Positions 8,077 to 13,659 of a stretch of DNA of 19,429 nucleotides are shown one piece after another (position 1 is the stretch's first letter; each line of letters begins with the position of its first letter). This DNA comes from Deltaproteobacteria bacterium. GTDB lineage: Bacteria > Bdellovibrionota > UBA1018 > UBA923. The translations under genes and the position numbers were made by a program. Location of the stretch: NCBI GenBank assembly GCA_016194795.1, contig JACQAX010000189.1:1-19429 (forward strand), written 5' to 3'. The notes under the pieces were generated by a model, which worked only from the letters and a program-made list of their open reading frames with translations, was not told the DNA's origin and made no database searches.

Positions 8077-9270
8077 TTAGCGCTTCGAAACCGTTGCTTT
8101 GGACGAGCTGGCCGGGCGCTTGAGCTTCTTGGAGGCCACCTTCGAGATGGGGCCCTTGTGAAGCGGCGCCGAGAACGGCTTGACCGTCTCGGTCTTGCTC
8201 GACTGCGCCGCGATCAGCTTGTTTGCGCTCGGGGCGCCCTTGTCGCGGTCGAGCAACGCCAGCGCGGCGTACGCGTTGACCTTGCCGCCCGAGAAGACCT
8301 TGTCGCGAAGCGAGGGAAGCTTGTCGGCCGAGGCGCGCACGAGGTCGCGCACCTGCTCGGGATGGAGCGAGCGGTTCTTCGAAAGCAGGAGCGCGGCCAA
8401 TCCCGTCACGAAGGCCGTGGCCTGGCTCGTGCCCGACATGTAGGCGTACTTGCCGCCCGGGACGGTGCTCAGGATGTTCTCGCCGGGCGCCGCGACGTCG
8501 ACGCGCACGTGGCCCCAGTTCGAGCTCGGCAGGAGCTCGTTGTGGATGTTGATAGCCGACACGCACACGATGTTGTCGAGGCGGTAGGCGCAGGGATAGT
8601 AGAAGTTCTCGGGCAGGTCCGAGTTCTGGCGCTCGTTGCCGGCCGCGGCGACGAGCAGGATGCCCTTCTCGCGAGCGCGCTTGAGCGCGGCGAATTCCTC
8701 AGCGGAGAACTCAGGACCGCCGCCGCTGTAATTGATGATGTTGGCGCCGTGGTCGATGGCCCAGTTGAGCGCCTTGATGCTGTTCTTCAAGTTCTCGGCG
8801 CCCGTGTTCTTTTCCGAGTAATACTTCACGGCCATGATCGAGACCTTGTGCGCGACGCCCGAGATGCCCGCCTTCGAGTTCAGCGCGGCGCCGAGGATGC
8901 CGGCGACGTGCGTGCCGTGCGAGTGGTCGTCGATCGGGTTCGGCTTGTTGGCGACGAAGTCCCAACCATAATTGTTGGTACCCTTCTCGTGCCAGAGGTT
9001 CGGCTTGATGTCGGGATGATTGGCGTCGAGGCCCGTGTCGATGACGGCGACGACGATGTCGCGCGAGCCTTCTTCGAGCTTCCAGGCATCCACCGCGTGG
9101 ATGTGCGAGTTGCCGACGGTGTTCTCGAGGCCCCAGTTGCGGAGCTGCGGAAGCGAGGCGACGCTTCGGTCGAGGCTCATGAAAGGCGAGGCTACAATGA
9201 GAGCCGCGGGCAGTGCCGCGAGCAGCGCGAGGAACTTAACTTGGTACTTCAACTTCAACATGTATCGCAT
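8077..9270 (-). CDS. Exported subtilisin-like serine protease (peptidase S8)
   Basis: A 397-aa protein with an N-terminal signal or anchor helix (VKFLALLAALPAALIVASPF, residues 11-30) and a complete subtilase catalytic core: Asp78 in VAVIDTGLD, His118 in DDHSHGTHVAG, oxyanion Asn212 in VAAAGNE and nucleophile Ser282 in MSGTSQATAFVTG. There is no recognisable I9 propeptide; only about 35 residues lie between signal and core. The last 55 residues are rich in Lys, Ser and Ala (ending SSSKATVSKR) and look disordered. ATG at 9270 has AAGGA only 2-3 bp upstream, whereas ATG at 9261 has the same AAGGA at about 11 bp, so the start is uncertain by three codons. A sigma-54-type promoter at 9324-9340 precedes it. 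It is divergent from a lipoprotein gene that also has a sigma-54-type promoter. Confidence 0.93.
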   Translation of the reverse strand: MRYMLKLKYQVKFLALLAALPAALIVASPFMSLDRSVASLPQLRNWGLENTVGNSHIHAVDAWKLEEGSRDIVVAVIDTGLDANHPDIKPNLWHEKGTNNYGWDFVANKPNPIDDHSHGTHVAGILGAALNSKAGISGVAHKVSIMAVKYYSEKNTGAENLKNSIKALNWAIDHGANIINYSGGGPEFSAEEFAALKRAREKGILLVAAAGNERQNSDLPENFYYPCAYRLDNIVCVSAINIHNELLPSSNWGHVRVDVAAPGENILSTVPGGKYAYMSGTSQATAFVTGLAALLLSKNRSLHPEQVRDLVRASADKLPSLRDKVFSGGKVNAYAALALLDRDKGAPSANKLIAAQSSKTETVKPFSAPLHKGPISKVASKKLKRPASSSKATVSKR

Positions 9271-9291
9271 TGTCCTTACTTAAGCTGTGCC

Positions 9292-9308
9292 GGCCCGGGG
9301 AGCGGGCC
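9292..9308 (-). other. Hairpin in the subtilase 5' leader
   Basis: Perfect 6-bp GC arms GGCCCG (9292-9297) and CGGGCC (9303-9308) with a 5-base loop. It lies between the sigma-54-like promoter and the start of the subtilase gene, so it would form in the mRNA leader about 20 bases before the start codon. No T tract follows, so it is not a terminator. A role in leader stability or translation is conjecture. Confidence 0.4.
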
Positions 9309-9323
9309 CTTACCCTCTACTTC

Positions 9324-9340
9324 AGCAAAGTAAATGCCAA
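9324..9340 (-). promoter_or_regulatory. Sigma-54 (-24/-12) promoter for the subtilase gene
   Basis: The minus strand reads TTGGCATTTACTTTGCT. The invariant GG and GC are separated by exactly 10 bp, as RpoN promoters require (consensus YTGGCACGrNNNTTGCW). The only mismatch in the -24 block is T for C after GGCA, and the -12 block TTGCT is perfect. Transcription would start about 12 bases past the GC, near 9313, giving a leader of about 43 bases before the ATG at 9270. Such promoters need an AAA+ enhancer-binding activator. Confidence 0.7.
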
Positions 9341-9413
9341 ACGATAACATGAAGCCCGAATCGCAAATCAACGTTTTTTTAGGGTTTAATTCGCCCCCCT
9401 CCCCCAAAGTCTA

Positions 9414-9446
9414 GACACCCCCGTGTCCAGGCAGTTTACACCTGCC
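9414..9446. promoter_or_regulatory. Two inverted repeats between divergent sigma-54 promoters (possible activator sites)
   Basis: GACAC-cccc-GTGTC (9414-9427) and GGCAG-N7-CTGCC (9430-9446) are two adjacent perfect inverted repeats. They lie about 75-105 bp upstream of both sigma-54-like promoters in this intergenic region (9324-9340 minus, 9527-9543 plus), the distance at which enhancer-binding proteins usually bind. They could instead be RNA hairpins or chance repeats. No activator gene is in the window. Confidence 0.35.
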
Positions 9447-9526
9447 AACGCCCTTGCTTAAAAACCAACACGCGCCCCTCCGACGTAAGTGCCCGTTTCC
9501 CGGCAGCCCCGACCACGCGCGCGGCT

Positions 9527-9543
9527 TTGGCACCCCGCTTGCT
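9527..9543 (+). promoter_or_regulatory. Sigma-54 (-24/-12) promoter for the lipoprotein gene
   Basis: The plus strand reads TTGGCACCCCGCTTGCT. TTGGCAC and TTGCT are perfect matches to the -24 and -12 blocks, and GG and GC are exactly 10 bp apart. It is almost the same sequence as the site at 13457-13473. Transcription would start near 9555, about 55 bases before the ATG at 9610. Confidence 0.78.
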
Positions 9544-9609
9544 TTATTTCAAGCAGAGAAGAGTTGAGTCGCAGGCGTGTCCCTTTTGAGCACGCCGTTG
9601 GAGAGAGAG

Positions 9610-10170
9610 ATGAAAAAAGAATTTCAGGTCACCCTTGGTAAAGTGCTCGCGTTGGTCGCCGCCGCGCTCGTGTTCGGCTGCGCTCCCCCGCCACCGGCCT
9701 CGCCCGTCACCGCCGACCGGGCGGCAGCGATGAGGTCGGCCTCGAGCTCCGCCGCGCTCGTCAACGGCGGCGCCAGCGGCTCGTGGACGTGCCCGAGCAG
9801 CCCCAACGTCCTGCTCAAGGATAACATCTCGATCAACGGCACCTGGGACTACACCGGAGCCGACGACTATAAGGTCTGCGTGGCCTCGGGCAGCGGCTCG
9901 AGCCCCACGGCGTTCAAGGTCACGGGCAGCACGGCCTCGCGCCTGCTCTGCATCTACCCGATGCACGCGGGCTCCTCGGGCGCGCCGAAGCTCGTCGCCT
10001 CACCCCAGTGCTACTCGGTGACCGGCGCGGCGATCCTACCCAACTTCGCCACGCCTTCCGCCACGATCAACTACATGCTGATCGTCGACGGCAATTTCAC
10101 CGAGGCGATGGACAGCTGCTTAAGCGACACGACCTCGTGCCCAGCCCACTCCGAAGGCTTTATTCAGTGA
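9610..10170 (+). CDS. Lipoprotein of unknown function under a sigma-54-like promoter
   Basis: A 186-aa protein. ATG at 9610 is preceded by a purine-rich GGAGAGAGAG ribosome-binding site and opens a typical lipoprotein signal (KK at the N-terminus, hydrophobic core LALVAAALVFGC, Cys24), followed by a Pro/Ala/Ser-rich linker to about residue 60. The mature domain (about 60-186) has several cysteines (SWTCPSSP, YKVCVASG, LLCIYPMH, PQCYSV, DSCLSDTTSC) that could pair as disulphides in the periplasm or at the surface. I do not recognise the domain. It is the mirror partner of the divergent subtilase gene, and both appear to be sigma-54-controlled, so they may act under the same condition. Its last 51 bp overlap the 3' end of the convergent zinc-motif gene. 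Confidence 0.8.
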   Translation: MKKEFQVTLGKVLALVAAALVFGCAPPPPASPVTADRAAAMRSASSSAALVNGGASGSWTCPSSPNVLLKDNISINGTWDYTGADDYKVCVASGSGSSPTAFKVTGSTASRLLCIYPMHAGSSGAPKLVASPQCYSVTGAAILPNFATPSATINYMLIVDGNFTEAMDSCLSDTTSCPAHSEGFIQ

Positions 10171-11028
10171 GTTGATGCCGCGACGGAAGTGCTGCACCAA
10201 CCCCTGGTCCAGGGTGGGAAAAGCGAAGACCACCTCGAAGCGCTTGTCGCAGACGACGATCATAATGAACTCGTCGATCTCCTCGATCTCGCCCTCGGCA
10301 AGCGTGCGACCGGCGATGAACGTGCAAAACTCGTTTCCGTCCTCGTCCCTCAGGCGCCAGACCTCGTCGGGGTCCTCGACGGTCGGCTCGACGAACCCTT
10401 CGAAGCGCTCGAAAAGCTCCCGCGGGATGTCACCCGCCTGGCGAAGCTCGGCGTAAAGGCGCTCGAGCGTGGTTGGTGGGCTGGGTGGAAGCTGCTGCTC
10501 CTGGATATGCGAACCTTCGAAGTCGGGCTCCGGCAGCGCGGCGACCTCCTCGGCCAACTGCTCGATCGACTCTCCGTTCACCCGCAGCTCGTTGCCGCGG
10601 CGGTACTCGTCGACGAGATCCTCGTCGCGCGTGACGAAGCCCAGGAAAACAAAGCTCGGCACCCCGTCGATCGCCAGGCAGACCACGACATAGCTCACCC
10701 GATCGTCACCGTTGCGGAAATGCGCGACGAAGGTGAAATGCCGCTCCCCCGTCTCGGTCGTCTCGAGCCACACCTCATCGGGGTCTTCGAGCGCGAGCTG
10801 GCGGTAATGCTGGTATCGCAGCGCCTCGACGTCGGAGAAGTCCATCTCCGAGCGCAGCTTGCGGTACTCCTCTTCCATGAACTCGACGGTCGGCTGGAAA
10901 TAGTCCCGGATACAGTCTTCCGAGCAAAAGCAGCGCCCGAGCTCTTTTTCGACGAAGAGAATCTTCTCGATGTCGCTCAGGCTCACGCGGCAATTTGCGC
11001 AGTAATCGGAAAACCTTAGTTCTTCCAG
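10120..11028 (-). CDS. TRASH/MYM-type zinc motif protein with a duplicated EDPDEVW domain
   Basis: About 302 aa from a tentative CTG at 11028. Residues 10-39 have the pattern C-x2-C-x21-C-x3-C (YCANC ... FCSEDC), matching TRASH/MYM-type zinc-binding motifs. A charged helix follows. Then come two copies of one domain: repeat A at about 81-150 (EDPDEVW, TFVAHF, VVVCLAIDG, FVFLGFVTRDEDLV, YRRG) and repeat B at about 218-290 (EDPDEVW, CTFIAG, MIVVC, VVFAFPTLDQGLV, FRRG), joined by a Pro/Gln-rich linker. The DPDEVW opening recalls phage-associated barnase/EndoU/RelE-like (PBECR) domains, but this is a weak impression. The start is unclear: ATG 11217 would read through a promoter-like, unusual-codon region; GTG 10986 would remove the first two cysteines; CTG 11028 has GGGGG 7 bp upstream. 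It overlaps the convergent lipoprotein gene by 51 bp. Confidence 0.72.
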   Translation of the reverse strand: MEELRFSDYCANCRVSLSDIEKILFVEKELGRCFCSEDCIRDYFQPTVEFMEEEYRKLRSEMDFSDVEALRYQHYRQLALEDPDEVWLETTETGERHFTFVAHFRNGDDRVSYVVVCLAIDGVPSFVFLGFVTRDEDLVDEYRRGNELRVNGESIEQLAEEVAALPEPDFEGSHIQEQQLPPSPPTTLERLYAELRQAGDIPRELFERFEGFVEPTVEDPDEVWRLRDEDGNEFCTFIAGRTLAEGEIEEIDEFIMIVVCDKRFEVVFAFPTLDQGLVQHFRRGINSLNKAFGVGWARGRVA

Positions 11029-11049
11029 AGACCTACCCCCTATGGTTCC

Positions 11050-11079
11050 ATTGTACAGACTTATGACTATGCGTGTCAA
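11050..11079 (-). promoter_or_regulatory. Near-consensus sigma-70 promoter for the zinc-motif gene
   Basis: On the minus strand a perfect TTGACA (11074-11079), an 18-bp spacer and TACAAT (11050-11055, five of six matches) form the best sigma-70-type promoter in the window. Transcription would start near 11043, so the mRNA leader before the zinc-motif coding region would be only about 15 bases. This argues that the real start lies near 11028 and not at the upstream ATG 11217. Confidence 0.6.
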
Positions 11080-11103
11080 ATTTAGAGCAGCCCACCCAAG
11101 GGG

Positions 11104-11133
11104 TTGAAATTGAGGGGATCTTTTGCCTTTTAT
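11104..11133 (+). promoter_or_regulatory. Weak candidate sigma-70 promoter for the 106-aa/Hsp20 operon
   Basis: TTGAAA (11104-11109), an 18-bp spacer and TTTTAT (11128-11133) face the 106-aa gene. A second TTGAAA lies at 11146-11151 with only TACCCT 17 bp later. No sigma-54 site and no classic heat-shock inverted repeat (CIRCE) was found between 11029 and 11238. The evidence is weak. Confidence 0.25.
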
Positions 11134-11238
11134 GACGCACTGCGCTTTGAAAGCAGCCCGGACGTCACGTACCCTTTTCTTAAGGGGTCTTATAGGATTT
11201 GAGACCCAGGCCCGCATCAGGTGGAAAAGGAGAGCCAC

Positions 11239-11559
11239 ATGATCTACGTGAATCAGAAGCAGCTGGATCAGGTCGAGTACTTGATCGAGCAATCGTGTCG
11301 CGGACACCACGTCCTTTTCGACGCTGAAATCATTCGGCAGGCTTTTTCGAAAGCACAGAAGGAAGAGCTCGAAGAGGACGATGAGAGCTCGCAAGAGACC
11401 ATCGAGAAACACATCGAGAATCTCATCCTGCAGCCCACCCTCGTCTCGAAACGCGCCTACCTGGAAAACCTCACCATCGACACCCGCGACCGCGTCGTGC
11501 GCACCTACTTCTCGATCGTCGAGAACAATCTTTTTGAAGCGCTGAAGTTCAGCCAGTAG
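11239..11559 (+). CDS. 106-aa protein of unknown function in an operon with the coiled-coil Hsp20 gene
   Basis: ATG at 11239 is preceded by AAGGAG at 7-8 bp, so it is preferred over an in-frame GTG at 11221 that lies before that ribosome-binding site. The protein is cytoplasmic, with no signal or membrane segment. It starts MIYVNQKQLDQVEYLIEQ, has an acidic middle (EELEEDDESSQETIEKHIENL, about residues 43-63) and ends in an aromatic-rich segment (RTYFSIVENNLFEALKF). It looks mostly helical. I do not recognise a family. It is separated by 27 bp from the coiled-coil/Hsp20 gene, so the two are almost certainly cotranscribed and may work together. Confidence 0.75.
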   Translation: MIYVNQKQLDQVEYLIEQSCRGHHVLFDAEIIRQAFSKAQKEELEEDDESSQETIEKHIENLILQPTLVSKRAYLENLTIDTRDRVVRTYFSIVENNLFEALKFSQ

Positions 11560-11586
11560 TAACCCGGTTCGATTGGAGATTTTGAC

Positions 11587-13128
11587 GTGGCAATAGACTC
11601 GGTGGGCGGTGGCTCACGAGACCCGAACGAGGCCCTCCGCTCGAAGCGCCTGCAGGAAGAGCGCGCCGCCACGCTCAAGGCCGCCGAGGAGCGCCGCGAG
11701 CAGGAGCTCGAGCGCCTCGTCAAGAGCCGCACCGAAGACCTCGTCAACATCGCCGAGAACCAGACCCGCGAGATCGCCGCCAAGCAGGCCGAATCCGACA
11801 ATCGCGTCGAGATCGCCAAATCGGTGGCCGAAAACCGGGCGCGCTCCTTCGAGGCCGAGAGCCAGAAGATGACCGACGAGGCCAAAAAGCAGTTCGAGGC
11901 CAAGGCGCGCCAGCTCCAGAACAGCACGAAGGAGCTCGACACCCAGCGCACGCAGCTGCTCAAGTCGCACGAGGGCGCGATGGAACGGATCCGCTCGAGC
12001 TCGGCCGAGGGCGAGGCGCGCGCGCGCCAGCAGGGCCAGCGCGAGTCGGCCCTCGCCCACATCAACGCCGTCAGGCGCATCGAGGAGCTCAACGAGCGCG
12101 GCGAGGCGGAGGCGGCCAAGCTCGGCGACGAGATCGAGGAGACCAAGCGCACGATCGTCAACGAAGGCGCGCGCAAGCTCGCCACTACGAAGCAGAACTA
12201 CGACGACTTCGTCAATCAGGTCGACAAGCAGATCGATCTGACCAAGCGCTCGGGTGAAGAGCAGATCCAGCGAAGCCGAGAGCAGCTCAACGCGAACGAG
12301 CAGCGCCTGAGCCTCGACGCCGACGCGCGCGCCGAGCGCCTGAACCTCGACAACCAGCGCATGCTCGCGCGCCAGCACGCCGAAGGCCAACGCAAGTTCA
12401 TGGAGACCCAGTACGAGAGCAACCGCGAGCTCTCCGACGTCAACAAGCACAACAAGGACCAGATCCGCGGCGCCCAGAACAAGGCGTCGTTCGCGATGGC
12501 CACGATCCAGACCGAGGCCGAAACGCAGGAGGCCATCGCCCGCCAGTCGTACGCCGCGCAGAAAAAGGCGCTCACCGAGAATCGCGACAAGGCCATCGTC
12601 GACTCGAGCAAGGCCAACGAGGCGCTGCAGAAAAAACTCCAGTCCGAGTACGAGCTCAAGTCGAAAACCTTCTCGCAGCTGCGCGACCAGCAGATCATCT
12701 CGCAGCTCGCCGCCGACGAGTCGCAGATCAAATACCACCGCGACGAGGGCAAGCGCCAGCTCAACGCCCAGGTCGCCGACACCGCCGAGAAGCTCGCGAG
12801 CCACGGCACGAAGGCGGCCGACGCGTTCTACCACGTCCACCAGATGGGCGCGCGCGTCGAGGACAACGAGCTCGAGACGGTCATCCGCGTTCCCGTCGCC
12901 GAGCACGAGCAGGACAACCTGCGCATCTCGCTCCAGCACAACAGCATCACGGTGAGCGGCACCCGCCGCTTCCAGGACAAGGTCAAGCTCGAGGACGGCC
13001 ACCAGGCCACGTCCAACCAGTACCAGAGCTACACCGAATCGTTCCCCGTTAAGGGGAAACTCGATCAGGCCAACATGACCCGTGGTTATGCTGATGGCGT
13101 CGTTACGTTTCGTATTCCCAAGGGATGA
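11587..13128 (+). CDS. Long coiled-coil protein with a C-terminal Hsp20 (alpha-crystallin) domain
   Basis: A 513-aa protein starting at GTG, with GGAG 8 bp upstream. Residues about 15-405 are an almost unbroken, highly charged helical region rich in Glu, Gln, Arg, Lys and Ala (SKRLQEERAATLKAAEERRE and on), predicted by eye to be coiled coil. Residues about 424-513 match an alpha-crystallin/small heat-shock domain: DNELETVIRVPVAEHEQDNL, ISLQHNSITVSGTRRF, a Y...FPVKGKLD stretch, and YADGVVTFRIPKG at the very end. Typical Hsp20 proteins are 15-25 kDa holdases with a short N-terminal arm; here that arm is replaced by about 400 residues of coiled coil, and there is no IxI tail after the domain. 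A cytoplasmic filament or scaffold with chaperone-like ends is one reading. It follows the 106-aa gene by 27 bp. The domain call is good and the function is unknown. Confidence 0.82.
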   Translation: MAIDSVGGGSRDPNEALRSKRLQEERAATLKAAEERREQELERLVKSRTEDLVNIAENQTREIAAKQAESDNRVEIAKSVAENRARSFEAESQKMTDEAKKQFEAKARQLQNSTKELDTQRTQLLKSHEGAMERIRSSSAEGEARARQQGQRESALAHINAVRRIEELNERGEAEAAKLGDEIEETKRTIVNEGARKLATTKQNYDDFVNQVDKQIDLTKRSGEEQIQRSREQLNANEQRLSLDADARAERLNLDNQRMLARQHAEGQRKFMETQYESNRELSDVNKHNKDQIRGAQNKASFAMATIQTEAETQEAIARQSYAAQKKALTENRDKAIVDSSKANEALQKKLQSEYELKSKTFSQLRDQQIISQLAADESQIKYHRDEGKRQLNAQVADTAEKLASHGTKAADAFYHVHQMGARVEDNELETVIRVPVAEHEQDNLRISLQHNSITVSGTRRFQDKVKLEDGHQATSNQYQSYTESFPVKGKLDQANMTRGYADGVVTFRIPKG

Positions 13129-13344
13129 TGAAAAAACCCGCTCCGGCGGGCGCACGAGGGTGCGCGGCTGAAACTTGGTGATCTTGATCTCGCCGAGATC
13201 TTCGGCGCGCCAAACGCGAGAGTCAGACGTGATGTTCTGGGCGACATCGTTGCTCTCGGGAGCGTTCTGCGACTTTTTGTAAAGCTGGTAAATGTTCGTG
13301 TAGACGAAACCGACGTTCTGGGACTTATCACGGGTGGCTGACAT
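13129..13344 (-). CDS. Small protein of about 70 codons under a sigma-54-like promoter; no stop before the terminator
   Basis: ATG at 13344 has a perfect AGGAGG ribosome-binding site 9 bp upstream and lies about 100 bases downstream of a strong sigma-54-like promoter, so translation here is likely. The protein begins MSATRDKSQNVGFVYTNIYQ and continues through VWRAEDLGEIKITKFQPR; it is polar and soluble, and I recognise no family. The frame has no stop before the intrinsic terminator at 13131-13150; it continues antisense to the Hsp20 gene as far as 11614, but that part is low-information antisense sequence. The end given here is therefore arbitrary, set at the terminator. Neither other frame has a stop in the last 60 bases, so a single indel would not repair it. 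Possibilities are a nonstop message, read-through with a long C-terminus, or an assembly error larger than one base. Confidence 0.5.
13131..13150 (-). terminator. Intrinsic terminator on minus, downstream of the small sigma-54-driven frame
   Basis: On the minus strand CCCGC-cgga-GCGGG is followed directly by TTTTTT (13131-13136): a 5-bp GC stem, 4-base loop and U tract. A second perfect hairpin, GCGCAC-N4-GTGCGC at 13150-13165, lies just before it. The T tract has the right polarity only for minus transcription, although the sequence begins 2 bp after the plus-strand Hsp20 stop. It would end the transcript made from the promoter at 13457-13473. Confidence 0.65.
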
Positions 13345-13456
13345 GTGGGGACTCCTCCTGCTGCAACTGAAACAACGACAACTACGACTTCAACTGACGC
13401 TGCTCTACTTGGGTACCGGCTTTCCACCGGTGCAGCGCGCTCTCGGTTCTAGATAA

Positions 13457-13473
13457 AGCAACGAGGGTGCCAA
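13457..13473 (-). promoter_or_regulatory. Sigma-54 (-24/-12) promoter for the small gene at 13344
   Basis: The minus strand reads TTGGCACCCTCGTTGCT, with perfect TTGGCAC and TTGCT blocks and GG-N10-GC spacing. It differs from the site at 9527-9543 only in the spacer. Transcription would start near 13446, about 100 bases before the ATG. The inverted repeat GGTGT-N7-ACACC at 13569-13585 lies about 100 bp upstream, a possible activator site. Confidence 0.75.
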
Positions 13474-13568
13474 ACCCTGATTGGAATCCAGCAGCCCGCA
13501 ACCCCGCGAAATCACGCCCGCCCCACTCCCGGTCGGCCCCAAAGGGCGTGTATAGTTTTTAAGCACAT

Positions 13569-13585
13569 GGTGTACGGCCGACACC
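13569..13585. repeat. Inverted repeat GGTGT-N7-ACACC
   Basis: Perfect 5-bp arms separated by 7 bp, about 100 bp upstream of the sigma-54-like promoter at 13457-13473. The half-site GTGT(C) also occurs in the repeat at 9414-9427, but in the opposite relative orientation, so a shared activator site is only a possibility. Confidence 0.3.
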
Positions 13586-13659
13586 CCGCCCCCCTCGGAA
13601 CGGGGTAAACCATACCCAGGTGAGCCAGCCGGGCCAGGCGCCGATAAGTAAACCAGCAT

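Larger units (their letters stand above)
9271..9609. promoter_or_regulatory. 339-bp divergent intergenic region
   Basis: This gap between the subtilase start and the lipoprotein start contains the two sigma-54-like promoters, the two inverted repeats and the leader hairpin listed separately. It also has C-rich tracts (9394-9405), a T7 run (9374-9380) and a short hairpin GCTTG-N8-CAAGC (9537-9554) overlapping the plus promoter's -12 element. I found no convincing reading frame or known RNA in it. Confidence 0.6.
13345..13659. promoter_or_regulatory. 315-bp divergent intergenic region
   Basis: This region holds the sigma-54-like promoter for the minus small gene and must hold the promoter of the plus HD-GYP-like gene. 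TATAGT at 13551-13556 is a possible -10 element on plus without a clear -35. Inverted repeats are GGTGT-N7-ACACC (13569-13585) and ACCGG-N7-CCGGT (13415-13431); the second lies in the leader of the small gene. CCCCG (13584-13588) and CGGGG farther on can pair, so the HD-GYP leader may fold. I compared it with the c-di-GMP (GEMM) riboswitch and did not find its conserved core. No tRNA was found. Confidence 0.5.

Noticed and set aside
9344..9371. TTGATT-N16-TGTTAT as a sigma-70 promoter for the subtilase gene (minus)
   Set aside because: Weak in both hexamers with a short spacer, and a much better sigma-54 site lies between it and the gene.
9446..9458. TGCCAACGCCCTTGCTT as another sigma-54 site on plus
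   Set aside because: The -24 element has GC instead of the required GG, and no gene start lies at a suitable distance that is not already served by the site at 9527.
11614..13344. A 576-codon open frame on minus antisense to the coiled-coil/Hsp20 gene
   Set aside because: Only its first 70 codons or so lie outside the other gene. The rest is Leu/Val/Ala/Arg/Gly-rich antisense of Glu/Gln/Arg-rich coiled-coil codons in GC-rich DNA. The plus frame has a clear domain, so the antisense part is treated as a shadow.
13401..13520. A possible tRNA or RNA gene suggested by a TTGGAATCC stretch and nearby repeats
   Set aside because: No cloverleaf can be built: T-arm stems do not pair and no anticodon arm is found.
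13563..13659. c-di-GMP (GEMM) riboswitch in front of the HD-GYP-like gene
   Set aside because: AAACC and some stems are present, but the conserved GGGACGCAAAGCC-type core and the tetraloop/receptor arrangement are missing.
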